Shown: positions 29,169 to 38,931, numbered from the stretch's first letter. The stretch: 64,000 nucleotides of DNA from Alphaproteobacteria bacterium (GCA_030427385.1 JAUHWR010000001.1:1178001-1242000); one strand, 5' to 3'. Notes: a model not told the origin generated them from the sequence alone. A program made the numbers and translations.

Positions 29169-31175
29169 ATGCAACCTGCCGTATCATACATCCCAGATAC
29201 AGAGGATGATAAAACACTTCGACAACTTGCCAATTGTATTCGTTTGCTATCCGTCGATGCCGTGAAAGCCGCCAATAGCGGGCATAGCGGCTTGCCAATG
29301 GGAATGGCAGACGTTGCCACAGTTCTATTTTCCAAGTTCATGAAGATTGATCCGACTCAGCCCCTATGGGAAGATCGCGACCGCTTTATTCTCTCCGGCG
29401 GACATGGCTCTATGTTGCTTTATTCCCTTGCCTATCTTTTAGGCTATGAGAAAATGCCCATTGAAGAAATCCGAAATTTCCGCCAGCTTCATAGCCGCAC
29501 ACCCGGCCATCCGGAGGTGGATCAGGAAGTTGGAATTGAAACAACAACCGGCCCTCTTGGGCAAGGGATATCAAATGCCCCCGGCTTTGCTATGGCAGAG
29601 CAAATTTTAGCCGCACGGTTTGGAAAAGATCTAGTTGATCATTACACTTATGTAATGTGCGGAGATGGCGATTTAATGGAGGGAGTAAGCCATGAAGCAT
29701 GCTCTTTTGCAGGTCATTTTAAACTATCTAAGTTAATTGTTTTATATGACGATAATGGCATCTGTATCGATGGGCCGACAACGATGACATGGTCAGAAAA
29801 CGTCTCAAAACGCTTTGAAGCCTATGGTTGGGATGTGCAAGAAATTGATGGACATGATTTTGGCGCTATTGAATCCGCCATTGCCCATGCACAAACAACC
29901 GATACACCAAGTATGATACGATGCAAAACCCGCATTGGATATGGTGCACCCACTCAAGAGGGAAAAAACTCTGCACATGGCGCCATCACAAAAGATGATG
30001 AAATTTTGGGCATTCGAAAAAATCTTGACTGGGCACATGAACCCTTCTCAATTCCTGATGATCTATTAATGCAATGGCGTGCTATTGGTCAACGCTCACA
30101 CACCCAACGTGAAGCATGGGAAAATAAGCTTGATGCATCGGCACATAAAGAAAAATTCAAGCAATCTTTTAAGAATGAATTTTCACAAGAAATTAGTGCC
30201 GCCGTCGCAAAAGCCAAAGCAAATTTTGCTGCGGAAAAACCCAATAAAGCAACGCGTCAAACATCCGGTATGGTTTTGGATGAATTGATTCCGGTATTGG
30301 AAACCATGATTGGTGGCTCCGCTGACTTGACAGGATCTAATAACACATATGTGAAAGGCACCGATTTTATAACACACGAAAATGCAAATGGGCGTTACAT
30401 CCATTACGGCGTTCGTGAACATGGGATGGCGGCAATTATGAACGGGATGGCGCTACATGGTGGGCTTATTCCGTATTCAGGTACATTTATGCAATTCTCC
30501 GATTATGCGCGCCCTGCGATGCGTTTGGCTGCGTTAATGAAGCAACAAGTCATTCACGTAATGACCCATGATTCAATCGGATTAGGTGAAGATGGGCCAA
30601 CGCACCAGCCGGTTGAGCATATCGCCTCACTGCGCGCCATTCCGAATATGTATGTGTTCCGTCCCTGTGATGGGATTGAAACTGCCGAATGTTGGGAACT
30701 TGCTTTAAATAAAAAAGATGCGCCAAGCGTTATGGCGCTCTCACGGCAAGGTTTACCAACGCTTTGCGACAATAGGGACGCAAACCTATGTTCCAAAGGC
30801 GCTTATATTCTGAAAGAAGCACAAAGCGAGCCGCAAGTGACCCTGTTTGCATCAGGATCAGAGGTTCATCTTGCGATAGAAGCCCAAGAGAAACTGGAGT
30901 CCGACGGTATTTCCGTGCGGGTTATATCTGTTCCATGTATGGATTTATTTTTGGAGCAAGACGGTTCATATTTCCAGTCCCTCGTTTGCAATAAATCTTT
31001 AAAAATCGCAATTGAAGCGGGCGTTCGTCAAGGATGGGATCATATCATCGGCGGGCACAGCGCCTTCATCGGCATGAATAGCTTTGGTGAAAGCGCGCCA
31101 GCAGAGGAACTATTCGCGCATTTCGGCATTACGAGCGATGCGATAATTGAAACAGTGAAAAACAAACTTAAATAA
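29169..31175 (+). CDS. tkt: Transketolase
   Basis: TPP-dependent two-carbon transfer in the pentose phosphate pathway. I chose the ATG at 29169 (668 aa, standard length), preceded by AAGGA about ten bases upstream; the frame is open 50 codons further but that part is not transketolase-like. Signatures are NSGHSGLPMGMADV, the TPP motif GDGDLMEGVSHEA with downstream Asn, GSADLTGSNN, and the pyrimidine-binding GLGEDGPTHQPVEH. A possible sigma-70 promoter (TTGCCT, 18 nt, TATTGT) lies just upstream. gap follows 20 bases after the stop. Confidence 0.97.
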   Translation: MQPAVSYIPDTEDDKTLRQLANCIRLLSVDAVKAANSGHSGLPMGMADVATVLFSKFMKIDPTQPLWEDRDRFILSGGHGSMLLYSLAYLLGYEKMPIEEIRNFRQLHSRTPGHPEVDQEVGIETTTGPLGQGISNAPGFAMAEQILAARFGKDLVDHYTYVMCGDGDLMEGVSHEACSFAGHFKLSKLIVLYDDNGICIDGPTTMTWSENVSKRFEAYGWDVQEIDGHDFGAIESAIAHAQTTDTPSMIRCKTRIGYGAPTQEGKNSAHGAITKDDEILGIRKNLDWAHEPFSIPDDLLMQWRAIGQRSHTQREAWENKLDASAHKEKFKQSFKNEFSQEISAAVAKAKANFAAEKPNKATRQTSGMVLDELIPVLETMIGGSADLTGSNNTYVKGTDFITHENANGRYIHYGVREHGMAAIMNGMALHGGLIPYSGTFMQFSDYARPAMRLAALMKQQVIHVMTHDSIGLGEDGPTHQPVEHIASLRAIPNMYVFRPCDGIETAECWELALNKKDAPSVMALSRQGLPTLCDNRDANLCSKGAYILKEAQSEPQVTLFASGSEVHLAIEAQEKLESDGISVRVISVPCMDLFLEQDGSYFQSLVCNKSLKIAIEAGVRQGWDHIIGGHSAFIGMNSFGESAPAEELFAHFGITSDAIIETVKNKLK

Positions 31176-31195
31176 TCATTTTGAAGGAGAAAAAA

Positions 31196-32233
31196 ATGAC
31201 AGTAAGAGTAGCAATAAATGGATTTGGGCGCATCGGGCGCAATGTTTGCCGCGCATTATTTGAATCAGGGCGCACAGATGTGGAACTAGTCGCAATCAAT
31301 GATCTTGCGCCTTTGGCAACGAATAAACACCTTTTAAAATATGATTCCGTTCATGGAAAATTCGATTTTTCTGTAGAAACTGTTGATGAAGATACCATTA
31401 TTATTAACGGCAAAAACGTTGAAGTTTGTCAGGAACGTGACCCTACAAAATTGCCTTGGGGTAAAATGAATATTGATATCATATTCGAATGCACAGGGAT
31501 ATTTACAGCGCGCGATAAAGCCGCGATGCATATCACAGCTGGCGCAAAAAAAGTTTTGATCTCTGCTCCCGGCACGGATGAAGACCTGACAGTTGTTTAT
31601 GGTGTAAATTCTAATCAATTGAAAGCAGAACATGAAGTTGTTTCAAACGCGTCTTGCACAACCAACTGTCTTGCTCCTGTTGCAAAAGTGCTAAACGATG
31701 CAATTGGCATTGAAAGCGGTTTCATGACCACTATTCACTCCTATACCGGCGATCAGCAAATTGTTGATACCGCGCATAAAGACCTGCACCGCGCCCGCGC
31801 CGCAGCCTTAAATATGATCCCAACTTCAACTGGCGCTGCTAAAGCAGTTGGTAAAGTTCTGCCCGAATTAAACGGCAAATTGGACGGCGTGTCCATGCGC
31901 GTGCCAACGCCGAATGTGTCTGTAGTTGATTTCAAATTTACAACCGCAAAACCGACAAGTGTTGAAGAAGTCAATAATGCCATCCTAAAAGCCACAGGCG
32001 GCGATCTAGACGGCGTTCTCGGCACCTATGACGAGCCGCTTGTTTCAGGTGATTTTAATCATAATCCGCTGTCTTCGATCTTTGCTTTGAAAGAAACCAA
32101 AGTTGTTGGCGGTAATTTAGTGCGCGTCATGAGCTGGTACGATAATGAATGGGGTTTTTCAAACCGCATGCTAGATACAGCGGTCAAAATGCATGAAGTT
32201 GGCTATGCGGCGAGCAAGTCCAAAGCAGCTTAA
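31196..32233 (+). CDS. gap: Glyceraldehyde-3-phosphate dehydrogenase
   Basis: Oxidises glyceraldehyde 3-phosphate to 1,3-bisphosphoglycerate. The start at 31196 (345 aa) follows a strong GAAGGAG Shine-Dalgarno. The Rossmann fold begins VRVAINGFGRIGRN, the catalytic Cys lies in SNASCTTNCLAPV and the catalytic His in TTIHSYTGDQ; WYDNEWGFSNRM is the C-terminal family mark. It follows tkt, as usual, but the expected next gene pgk is absent; an unrelated AT-rich gene separates it from fba. Confidence 0.98.
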   Translation: MTVRVAINGFGRIGRNVCRALFESGRTDVELVAINDLAPLATNKHLLKYDSVHGKFDFSVETVDEDTIIINGKNVEVCQERDPTKLPWGKMNIDIIFECTGIFTARDKAAMHITAGAKKVLISAPGTDEDLTVVYGVNSNQLKAEHEVVSNASCTTNCLAPVAKVLNDAIGIESGFMTTIHSYTGDQQIVDTAHKDLHRARAAALNMIPTSTGAAKAVGKVLPELNGKLDGVSMRVPTPNVSVVDFKFTTAKPTSVEEVNNAILKATGGDLDGVLGTYDEPLVSGDFNHNPLSSIFALKETKVVGGNLVRVMSWYDNEWGFSNRMLDTAVKMHEVGYAASKSKAA

Positions 32234-32242
32234 GTAATAATT

Positions 32243-32746
32243 ATGAAATACCCTGAGATCGCAAATTTTTTAGTATTTAGCGTTCAACAGGGGCTTCTTA
32301 TTGAGGATAATATAAATAGATGGTTAGAAAATATCGTTGCTAATAATGATCAATGGCCCGATTGGGTTGATGAAATTTATTTAACTTCTAACAAAAAACA
32401 GAAACTTTTACATCTTTTTACAATTGGTCGTAGTTGCGAACAAGAAGTTGCTGCTAATTTAATTTTGGAATTAACTTACAAAAAATGGAAAGAAGGCAAG
32501 ATTTCTTTTTCAAATCTTGAAATCGTATTACTAAATCTAAAAAACTATGACTATTTTTTTGAAGAATACCAAGCCGGATATGAGGATTGGATATCTTATT
32601 TACGATCATATATAGATGATTTCACAAACCCTTTAGTTAACGGAGAAAAAAATGAAGTCGAATGTCAAAAATTTATAGATAATACCTTTGAAAAATTTTA
32701 CAAAGATAAAAATCTACTTCATAAACTTAATTGGTTAGTTTACTAA
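32243..32746 (+). CDS. Unknown protein, 167 aa, between gap and fba
   Basis: I do not recognise it. The product is acidic and rich in Asn, Lys, Leu, Trp and Tyr (for example NDQWPDWVDEIYL and NLKNYDYFFEEYQAGYEDWIS), probably all helical, with no signal peptide or membrane segment. Its codon use is more AT-rich than gap or fba, suggesting later acquisition. It starts 9 bases after gap, in the place usually held by pgk. The composition resembles small immunity-type or HEAT-like cytoplasmic proteins, but nothing specific supports that. A further short open stretch (about 32800-32870, ending DLSESKTILNAINKLV) lacks a start and may be gene debris. Confidence 0.65.
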   Translation: MKYPEIANFLVFSVQQGLLIEDNINRWLENIVANNDQWPDWVDEIYLTSNKKQKLLHLFTIGRSCEQEVAANLILELTYKKWKEGKISFSNLEIVLLNLKNYDYFFEEYQAGYEDWISYLRSYIDDFTNPLVNGEKNEVECQKFIDNTFEKFYKDKNLLHKLNWLVY

Positions 32747-32882
32747 AATTTTTTACTTAAATAATGAAAAATAGTAAACGCTGATTAAAAATTAAATTAC
32801 AATGCAACTAACAACTATCTTGATTTATCTGAAAGCAAGACTATTCTGAATGCCATAAATAAACTGGTCTAAAGGAACAAGT

Positions 32883-33968
32883 ATGCCCACATTAAAACCC
32901 GGCGTTGTAACAGGCAACGATTACAGAACACTTCTCAAAGCGTGCAAAGACGGTAAATATGCCCTGCCTGCGGTGAATGTGACAGGAACAAATACGGTAA
33001 ATGCTGTTTTAGAAGCGGCAGCAAAAAATAAATCAGATGTGATCATTCAATGCTCCAATAGCGGCGGCGCATTTTTTGCCGGTAAAGGGTTCCCCGATAG
33101 TTTTGAAGCCAAAGTCATTGGCGCCGTTGCAATGGCGCAACATGTGCATTTATTGGCTGAACAATATGGCATTTGCGTCGTGCTTCATACCGACCATGCC
33201 GATAAAAAGCTGATCCCTTGGGTTGAAGCATTAATGGAGCATAATGAAGCATCTTATGAGCAATTAGGCACACCTCTATTCACCTCTCATATGCTGGATT
33301 TATCCGCAGAAGACATTGATTTTAACTTGTCTGAATGCCGAAACATGCTGGAGCGTATGGCAAAAATTGACATGAGCATTGAAATTGAACTTGGTGTCAC
33401 AGGCGGAGAAGAGGACGGCGTTGGGTCAGATGACATTGATAATGACAAGCTATATACCCAACCCGAAGACGTTCTGAAAGCGTATGAGATTTTAAAAGAT
33501 ATTGGTCATTTCTCTGTGGCCGCATCTTTTGGCAATGTTCACGGCGTTTACAAGCCGGGTAACGTGCAATTGCGCCCTGAAATTTTAAAGAACTCTCAGG
33601 CGTTGGTGCAACAAACATTTAATACCGATGAAAACCCCCTTGATCTGGTTTTCCATGGTGGATCAGGCTCTGAAAAAGAAAAAATTGAAGAATCGCTGAA
33701 TTACGGCATCTTCAAAATGAACATCGATACAGACACGCAATTTGCCTTTGCGGAAGGTGTCGGGCGCTATGTGCTTGAAAATCAAGTTGCCTTCCAACAT
33801 CAGATTAATCCGGAAAATGGTGAGCCAACGAAGAAAAAGTATGACCCACGCGTCTGGTTACGCGCAGGTGAGGAAACCGTTATTGAGCGCCTGAACGAAG
33901 CATTTATTGATTTAAAGTCCAAAGGAAAATCTTTGGCTTTAAATGAAGCTAAAAGCAAAGCTGCGTAA
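32883..33968 (+). CDS. fbaA: Fructose-bisphosphate aldolase, class II
   Basis: Zinc-dependent cleavage/condensation of fructose 1,6-bisphosphate. The 361-aa length and sequence match E. coli FbaA-type (class IIA) enzymes: VVLHTDHADKKLIPW (zinc His and catalytic Asp), IEIELGVTGGEEDGV, SFGNVHGVYKPGNV (zinc His) and VFHGGSGSEKE (zinc His). AAGGAAC precedes the ATG. It is followed after 3 bases by the EndoU-like gene, apparently in one transcript. Confidence 0.97.
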   Translation: MPTLKPGVVTGNDYRTLLKACKDGKYALPAVNVTGTNTVNAVLEAAAKNKSDVIIQCSNSGGAFFAGKGFPDSFEAKVIGAVAMAQHVHLLAEQYGICVVLHTDHADKKLIPWVEALMEHNEASYEQLGTPLFTSHMLDLSAEDIDFNLSECRNMLERMAKIDMSIEIELGVTGGEEDGVGSDDIDNDKLYTQPEDVLKAYEILKDIGHFSVAASFGNVHGVYKPGNVQLRPEILKNSQALVQQTFNTDENPLDLVFHGGSGSEKEKIEESLNYGIFKMNIDTDTQFAFAEGVGRYVLENQVAFQHQINPENGEPTKKKYDPRVWLRAGEETVIERLNEAFIDLKSKGKSLALNEAKSKAA

Positions 33969-33971
33969 TAG

Positions 33972-34439
33972 ATGAAAAATTGGTCGCCTTTTACGTTTAT
34001 ATTACTCGCAGGGCTGTTAGCTTTGGCGTTTGGTAATAAAATTCCGGGAACCTATGACCCGTTGCGCCCGAATGACCCGCCATTAAGTATATCACAAGAA
34101 ACTGAGCCCGCGCCGCGTAATCTTGAAGGCGACCCAGCCTTATCAGAGGCAAGGGCGCAACATATTTTATATGGTGATGAGCAAGGCGGCGGGCACCATT
34201 ACAGCGCGGATCGCCCCTGTAAAACCGAATTCCCCGAAAATTGGGATGAGACGAAAATTATAGAGACGGTTAAAAAGCTTGCCGCAAATGATAATGCTGA
34301 TTGGCGTAAAGAAGATAATGGGTACTACGTTGCCGAACAACCTTATGAAGGGCTGGACGTGCGGGTCGTTTTGGATCAAGAAGGCGATGATATTATTACC
34401 GCCTATCCGACGAATTTACCTCGCAATGCGTGTGATTAA
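33972..34439 (+). CDS. Exported EndoU-like nuclease domain protein
   Basis: A 155-aa protein with an N-terminal membrane segment or signal anchor (about residues 6-22), a Pro-rich linker (25-55), and a C-terminal domain whose pattern resembles the bacterial EndoU RNase family: ARAQHILYGDEQGGGHHY, CKTEFPENWDETKIIE, YEGLDVRVVL and DIITAYPTN. Candidate catalytic residues are His64, His75 or His76, Lys84 and Tyr/Thr in AYPTN. EndoU domains are best known as toxin tips of polymorphic and contact-dependent inhibition proteins; this one stands alone without a delivery module. It lies 3 bases after fbaA and 3 bases before a small membrane protein gene. Confidence 0.7.
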   Translation: MKNWSPFTFILLAGLLALAFGNKIPGTYDPLRPNDPPLSISQETEPAPRNLEGDPALSEARAQHILYGDEQGGGHHYSADRPCKTEFPENWDETKIIETVKKLAANDNADWRKEDNGYYVAEQPYEGLDVRVVLDQEGDDIITAYPTNLPRNACD

Positions 34440-34442
34440 TAA

Positions 34443-34802
34443 ATGGATTACCTAGAAATAATTTCAGTAGCAGGTTTAGGTGGTATATTAGGAAGCTTCA
34501 TAACAACTGCTTTCCAATATCATTGGAATCATAAAAGCTATGTAACTTCTAGAAATTTTGAAGAAAAAAAAGAGGCATATATAGGATTGTTAGATAGCTA
34601 CCATAAAGCGGCAATTGAACCATCTGATAGAGCTTCTAAAGAATTTGCATTTTGGCAAATGCGTTGTGATTTAGTAGCGCCCTCTCATGTTAGAGCTGCT
34701 ATACAAAATATTGTAGATACAAATGAAAATAGAGATAAACGGTACATTGCGCATGAGAATTTAAAAGAAGAACTTCGTAAAGATTTATCAGTTTCAAAAT
34801 AA
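34443..34802 (+). CDS. Small N-terminally anchored membrane protein next to EndoU-like gene
   Basis: Family not recognised. The 119-aa protein has one membrane segment (about residues 5-25, ISVAGLGGILGSFITTAF), then a cytosolic helical region with NFEEKKEAYIGLLDSYHKAA and EFAFWQMRCDLVAPSHVRAA. That shape resembles the widespread small helical proteins with one N-terminal anchor found in many genomes. It starts 3 bases after the EndoU-like gene, so a protective or tethering role for that nuclease is possible, but this is inference from position. It ends immediately before the convergent epmA stop. Confidence 0.7.
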   Translation: MDYLEIISVAGLGGILGSFITTAFQYHWNHKSYVTSRNFEEKKEAYIGLLDSYHKAAIEPSDRASKEFAFWQMRCDLVAPSHVRAAIQNIVDTNENRDKRYIAHENLKEELRKDLSVSK

Positions 34803-35783
34803 TTACTTACAGAACAGCACATCTTTAATATCCTCAGCGCCGCATGTGAGCATTACGAGGCGGTCAATTCCTAACGCAATACCGCCTGCTTCGGGCATAC
34901 CATACTCTAGGGCGGCAATAAAATCATGATCAATGGGCCATTTTGACCCGTAAATGACTTTCTTTTGCCTCATATCATCTTCAAAACGTTGTTTTTGTGT
35001 TGCCGCGTCCGTCAGTTCGGTAAAGGCATTCGCAAGTTCCATGCCGCACATATACACCTCAAAGCGCTCTGCGACACGCAGATCACCTGCTTTTACTTTC
35101 GACAGCGCCGCCATATGCGCCGGATATTCATAAAGAATGGTGGGAACGCCCTGCCCTAGATAAGGCTCGATCTGTTCCATGAATACTTTAAAAAAACGTG
35201 CATCCCAGTCTTGCGTATCTTTTAGATCAAGCTCGGGTAGCCAATCGGCAATAATATCAATGTTAGCATAGGTTCTAAAAGCCTCAAAAATCGTAATCTT
35301 TTGCCATTCCAAGAATGGATCACAACTTTGCCCCTTATATTCATACATATTAATTTTTGCCGCACTTGCAACACTGCGAAGCAAATTAATCGTGTCTGTC
35401 ATGATCGCATTGTACGTTACGCCGCATCTATACCATTCCAACATTTTGAATTCACAGGAATGCATAGAGGAGCCTTCGGCATTTCGGTAGACCGGGCAAA
35501 TTTGGTAAATTTTATCGCAGCCCGCAACCAACAACTTTTTCATCGCAAATTCTGGGGATGTGTGCAAATAGCGCGTTACCTTGCTTTGTAAATCTGGTGA
35601 TATCTTTGATGTTTCAAAAGCATGAACATGTACTTCAGCGCCAGGCATAATCTGTAGCGCGGGCGTCTCCACCTCCCAAAAATCCTGGTCATCAAAAAAA
35701 CGCCTGACAGAGCGCATCACAGACTGGCGGATCTCCAGATTTTTGCGCTTTATATCGAATTTATGTGGATACCACCAAGTCAT
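34803..35783 (-). CDS. epmA: Elongation factor P lysine(34) lysyltransferase
   Basis: LysS-like enzyme that attaches beta-lysine to EF-P. The class II synthetase core without the N-terminal anticodon domain (326 aa from the chosen start) shows RQSVMRSVRRFFDDQDFWEVETPALQ, LHTSPEFAMKKLLVAG, PVYRNAEGSSMHSCEFKMLEWYR and GIALGIDRLVML. I chose the ATG at 35783 (MTWWYPHKFDIKRK); a longer frame adds 25 residues of doubtful value. The EpmB partner and efp are not in the window. Confidence 0.93.
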   Translation of the reverse strand: MTWWYPHKFDIKRKNLEIRQSVMRSVRRFFDDQDFWEVETPALQIMPGAEVHVHAFETSKISPDLQSKVTRYLHTSPEFAMKKLLVAGCDKIYQICPVYRNAEGSSMHSCEFKMLEWYRCGVTYNAIMTDTINLLRSVASAAKINMYEYKGQSCDPFLEWQKITIFEAFRTYANIDIIADWLPELDLKDTQDWDARFFKVFMEQIEPYLGQGVPTILYEYPAHMAALSKVKAGDLRVAERFEVYMCGMELANAFTELTDAATQKQRFEDDMRQKKVIYGSKWPIDHDFIAALEYGMPEAGGIALGIDRLVMLTCGAEDIKDVLFCK

Positions 35784-35886
35784 TTCGATGTTTAAACACA
35801 GATTTGCATAAAGGAATAGTAATTTTTGCTTGAACTCTGCGTAAAACTTCGCTATCAATCACATTCTAATTATAGGATTTGAGATT

Positions 35887-36123
35887 ATGAGAGCAGACAT
35901 TCACCCCGATTACCACACCATCAAAGTTGTTATGACCGATGGTACAGAGTTTGAAACCCGCACTACATGGGGAAAAGAAGGCGAAGTCATGAAACTTGAC
36001 GTTGATTGCCTTAGTCACCCTGCTTGGTCCGGCGGCGCAACCAAAATTACTGAAAAAGGTCAGCTTGATAAATTCGAGAACCGCTTCGGTGCTTTCACTG
36101 CGTCTTCCAAAAAGAAAAGCTAA
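35887..36123 (+). CDS. rpmE: 50S ribosomal protein L31
   Basis: A 78-aa ribosomal protein starting [20 protein letters not shown] and containing [11 protein letters not shown]. It lacks the CxxC zinc motif of E. coli L31, the form usual in alphaproteobacteria. A strong palindromic terminator follows 27 bases after the stop, shared with the convergent valS gene. Confidence 0.97.
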   Translation: MRADIHPDYHTIKVVMTDGTEFETRTTWGKEGEVMKLDVDCLSHPAWSGGATKITEKGQLDKFENRFGAFTASSKKKS

Positions 36124-36150
36124 TATAAGTTTTTTTGTTAAGAATAAAAA

Positions 36151-36176
36151 AAAACCTCCCATATGGGAGGTTTTTT
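36151..36176. terminator. Bidirectional terminator between rpmE and valS
   Basis: AAAACCTCCC ATAT GGGAGGTTTT is a perfect hairpin with A-rich flank on one side and T6 on the other, so it can end transcripts from both convergent genes. Confidence 0.92.
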
Positions 36177-36196
36177 ATTAGATCATATTAGATGTA

Positions 36197-38845
36197 TTAT
36201 GCTGCTTCTAATTGCTTTAAAGCCTGCGCTAATTTACTTTGTGTTTTCAACGCGGCGTCTTTCATTTCCTTTTGTTTCTCAATGATTTCGCCAGGTGCGT
36301 TTTGAACAAATTTTTGATTTGAGAGCTGACGGTCAATTTTTTCAACTTCGCCGTCAAGTTTCTGAATTTCTTTTTGTAAACGTGCGCGTTCTTGATCCAG
36401 ATTAATATATTCCGCAACCGGCAGAGCAAGCGTACTTTCTTCAACAATTATCTGCAATGCTCCCTTAGGCAGATCATCTTGCAGATCAATGGTTTTAAGG
36501 CGCGCCATTTGTTTAATAATGCCCGCATAAGTTTCAAGACGTGATTGTGTCACCTTGGAGGCTTCTTTTACTAACAGTGGAATTTTAGCCGATGCAGGAA
36601 CATTCATATCCGAACGCACAGATCGAATCCCTGATACCACGGAGAATACCCATTCAAGCTCATCTTGCACATCCTGATCGTGTAAAATATGGCTGTAATC
36701 CGGCCATGCAGATGTTAAGAGGCATGTTTTATCCTCTTTGAAAAACGTTTCGTTCAATTCTTCAGATATATAAGGCATAAACGGGTTAATGAGTTCCACA
36801 ATTTGCTTCAAGGCCCACATTAAAGTCGACTTTGTTTCAGCAACGATATTTTTATCTTCGCTTTGCAATAGTGACTTTGAAAATTCAATATACCAATCAC
36901 AATAAATGTTCCATACAAACTGATACAGTGCCATGGACGCATCATTGAAACGGTAGTTATCTATCGCTTTTTCAATATCTACTTGTAGATTTTTGACAGA
37001 CTGGACAATCCATTGATTAATGTTATGAGTGACCTTTGATGGGTCAAATGACGCATCCAAAGTGCATTCATTCATCTCGCAATACTTTGCCGCATTCCAT
37101 ATTTTCGTTGTAAAATTACGGTAGCCGGCAATGCGTTCTTCAGACAGACGAATATCACGCCCTTGCGCCGCCATGGATGTAATTGTAAAACGCAATGCAT
37201 CCGTGCCGTATTGATCAATCATATCAAGCGGGTCAATCACATTGCCTTTTGATTTGGACATTTTTTGTCCTTTTTCATCACGTACAAGTGCGTGGATATA
37301 AACATCCTTAAACGGCACCTCCCCCATAAGTTCCATTGAAAAGAACATCATACGGCTGACCCAAAATGGTATGATATCAAAACCAGTCACTAAGGCATCC
37401 GTCGGATAATATTTGGAGAGTTCCGGCGTTTTCTCTGGCCAACCCAATGTTGAAAATGCCCATAAACCAGATGAGAACCATGTATCCAAGACATCTTCAT
37501 CGCGTGTTAGTTTAACTGATTCGCCATGTTTTTCTTTTGCTTGCTTTAATGCGTCTTCCTCATTTTCAGCGACATAGGTTTCGCCATTTGGCCCATACCA
37601 TGCCGGAATTTGATGTCCCCACCATAATTGACGCGAAATGCACCATGGCAGTTGGTCATCAACCCACGCAAAATACATATTCTCATATTGTTTTGGTACA
37701 AAATTTGTTCGTCCATCACGGACAGCTTTGCCGGCCTCTACTGCCAAAGACGGTGTGTCACAAAACCATTGCAGCGTCATATATGGCTCAACCACCACGC
37801 CAGAACGATCTCCGTAAGGGACGGCATGTTTAATATCATCCACTTTTACCAATAATTCCTGCGCTTCCAATTCCTGAAGTATTTTTTTACGAGCATCGAA
37901 ACGTTCTAGACCACGGAATTCTTCCGGTACACTGTCATTCATATGCGCCTTTTCATCAAATACATTGATCATGGCAAGGTTGTGACGCTTTCCGACTTCA
38001 AAATCATTAAAATCATGCGCGGGCGTAATTTTTACTGCTCCTGATCCCTGCTCCGGATCAGCATATTCATCAGCTATAATTGGGATTGGACGTCCAACCA
38101 ATGGCAAAATGGCAAATTTTCCTATTAAGTGTTTATAGCGTGTATCTTCCGGATGGACAGCAATTGCCGTATCGCCAAGCATTGTTTCAGGGCGCGTTGT
38201 GGCAACCGTAATTGTTTGCGCTTCTGCACCTTCTATCGGGTATTCAATATGCCAAAGCTTACCTTTAACTTCTTTCATGTTGACTTCCATGTCGGAAATC
38301 ACGCTTTGTCGCTCCGGATCCCAATTAACTAAACGCTCGGCGCGATTGATTTTGCCACTATTATACAACTCAACAAATGCTTTAATAACAGCCTTGCTCA
38401 AGCCTTCATCCATTGTAAAGCGTTCACGTGACCAATCTGCTGTTGTCCCCAGTCTTTTTAACTGAGATTTAATATTATCTGCCGATTTTTCTTTCTGAGC
38501 CCAGGCCAATTTTAAAAATTCTTCTCTACCCAGCTTAAAGCGATCTGTACCTTGTTTTGCCAATTCATTTTCGACCACCATATGAACCGCGATGGATGCA
38601 TGATCTGTTCCCGGTTGCCACAGGACATCAAACCCCTTACGGCGTTTATAACGAACCAGAACATCTTGCAGGATATGGTTTAATGCGTGCCCCACATGAA
38701 GCGATCCCGTCACATTAGGGGGCGGCATCATAATACAATAAGGTGGTTTATCACTTTTAGGATCTGCCTTAAACGCACCGGAGCTTTCCCAGCGTTCATA
38801 TAGCTTTGATTCGCGATCTGAAAAATTGAAGTTTTTATCAAGCAT
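36197..38845 (-). CDS. valS: Valyl-tRNA synthetase
   Basis: Charges tRNA-Val. The class I synthetase (882 aa from the chosen ATG) shows the HIGH-type PPPNVTGSLHVGHALN near the N-terminus, the editing domain with TTRPETMLGDTAIAVHP, TWFSSGLWAFSTLGWP, KMSKSKGNVIDP, and the C-terminal coiled-coil arm from about residue 820 (LQKEIQKLDGEVEKIDRQLS). I chose MLDKNFNFSDRE at 38845; the frame extends 18 codons further to an ATG at 38899. It follows popZ as in many alphaproteobacteria. Confidence 0.97.
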   Translation of the reverse strand: MLDKNFNFSDRESKLYERWESSGAFKADPKSDKPPYCIMMPPPNVTGSLHVGHALNHILQDVLVRYKRRKGFDVLWQPGTDHASIAVHMVVENELAKQGTDRFKLGREEFLKLAWAQKEKSADNIKSQLKRLGTTADWSRERFTMDEGLSKAVIKAFVELYNSGKINRAERLVNWDPERQSVISDMEVNMKEVKGKLWHIEYPIEGAEAQTITVATTRPETMLGDTAIAVHPEDTRYKHLIGKFAILPLVGRPIPIIADEYADPEQGSGAVKITPAHDFNDFEVGKRHNLAMINVFDEKAHMNDSVPEEFRGLERFDARKKILQELEAQELLVKVDDIKHAVPYGDRSGVVVEPYMTLQWFCDTPSLAVEAGKAVRDGRTNFVPKQYENMYFAWVDDQLPWCISRQLWWGHQIPAWYGPNGETYVAENEEDALKQAKEKHGESVKLTRDEDVLDTWFSSGLWAFSTLGWPEKTPELSKYYPTDALVTGFDIIPFWVSRMMFFSMELMGEVPFKDVYIHALVRDEKGQKMSKSKGNVIDPLDMIDQYGTDALRFTITSMAAQGRDIRLSEERIAGYRNFTTKIWNAAKYCEMNECTLDASFDPSKVTHNINQWIVQSVKNLQVDIEKAIDNYRFNDASMALYQFVWNIYCDWYIEFSKSLLQSEDKNIVAETKSTLMWALKQIVELINPFMPYISEELNETFFKEDKTCLLTSAWPDYSHILHDQDVQDELEWVFSVVSGIRSVRSDMNVPASAKIPLLVKEASKVTQSRLETYAGIIKQMARLKTIDLQDDLPKGALQIIVEESTLALPVAEYINLDQERARLQKEIQKLDGEVEKIDRQLSNQKFVQNAPGEIIEKQKEMKDAALKTQSKLAQALKQLEAA

Positions 38846-38931
38846 GTCTTCACTCAGTCTATTGTTGTTAGCTGATGAAAGTAGTAAAAACAGCCGCAAC
38901 TGTCTACTGATAACTGAAAAATGCAGAATGA

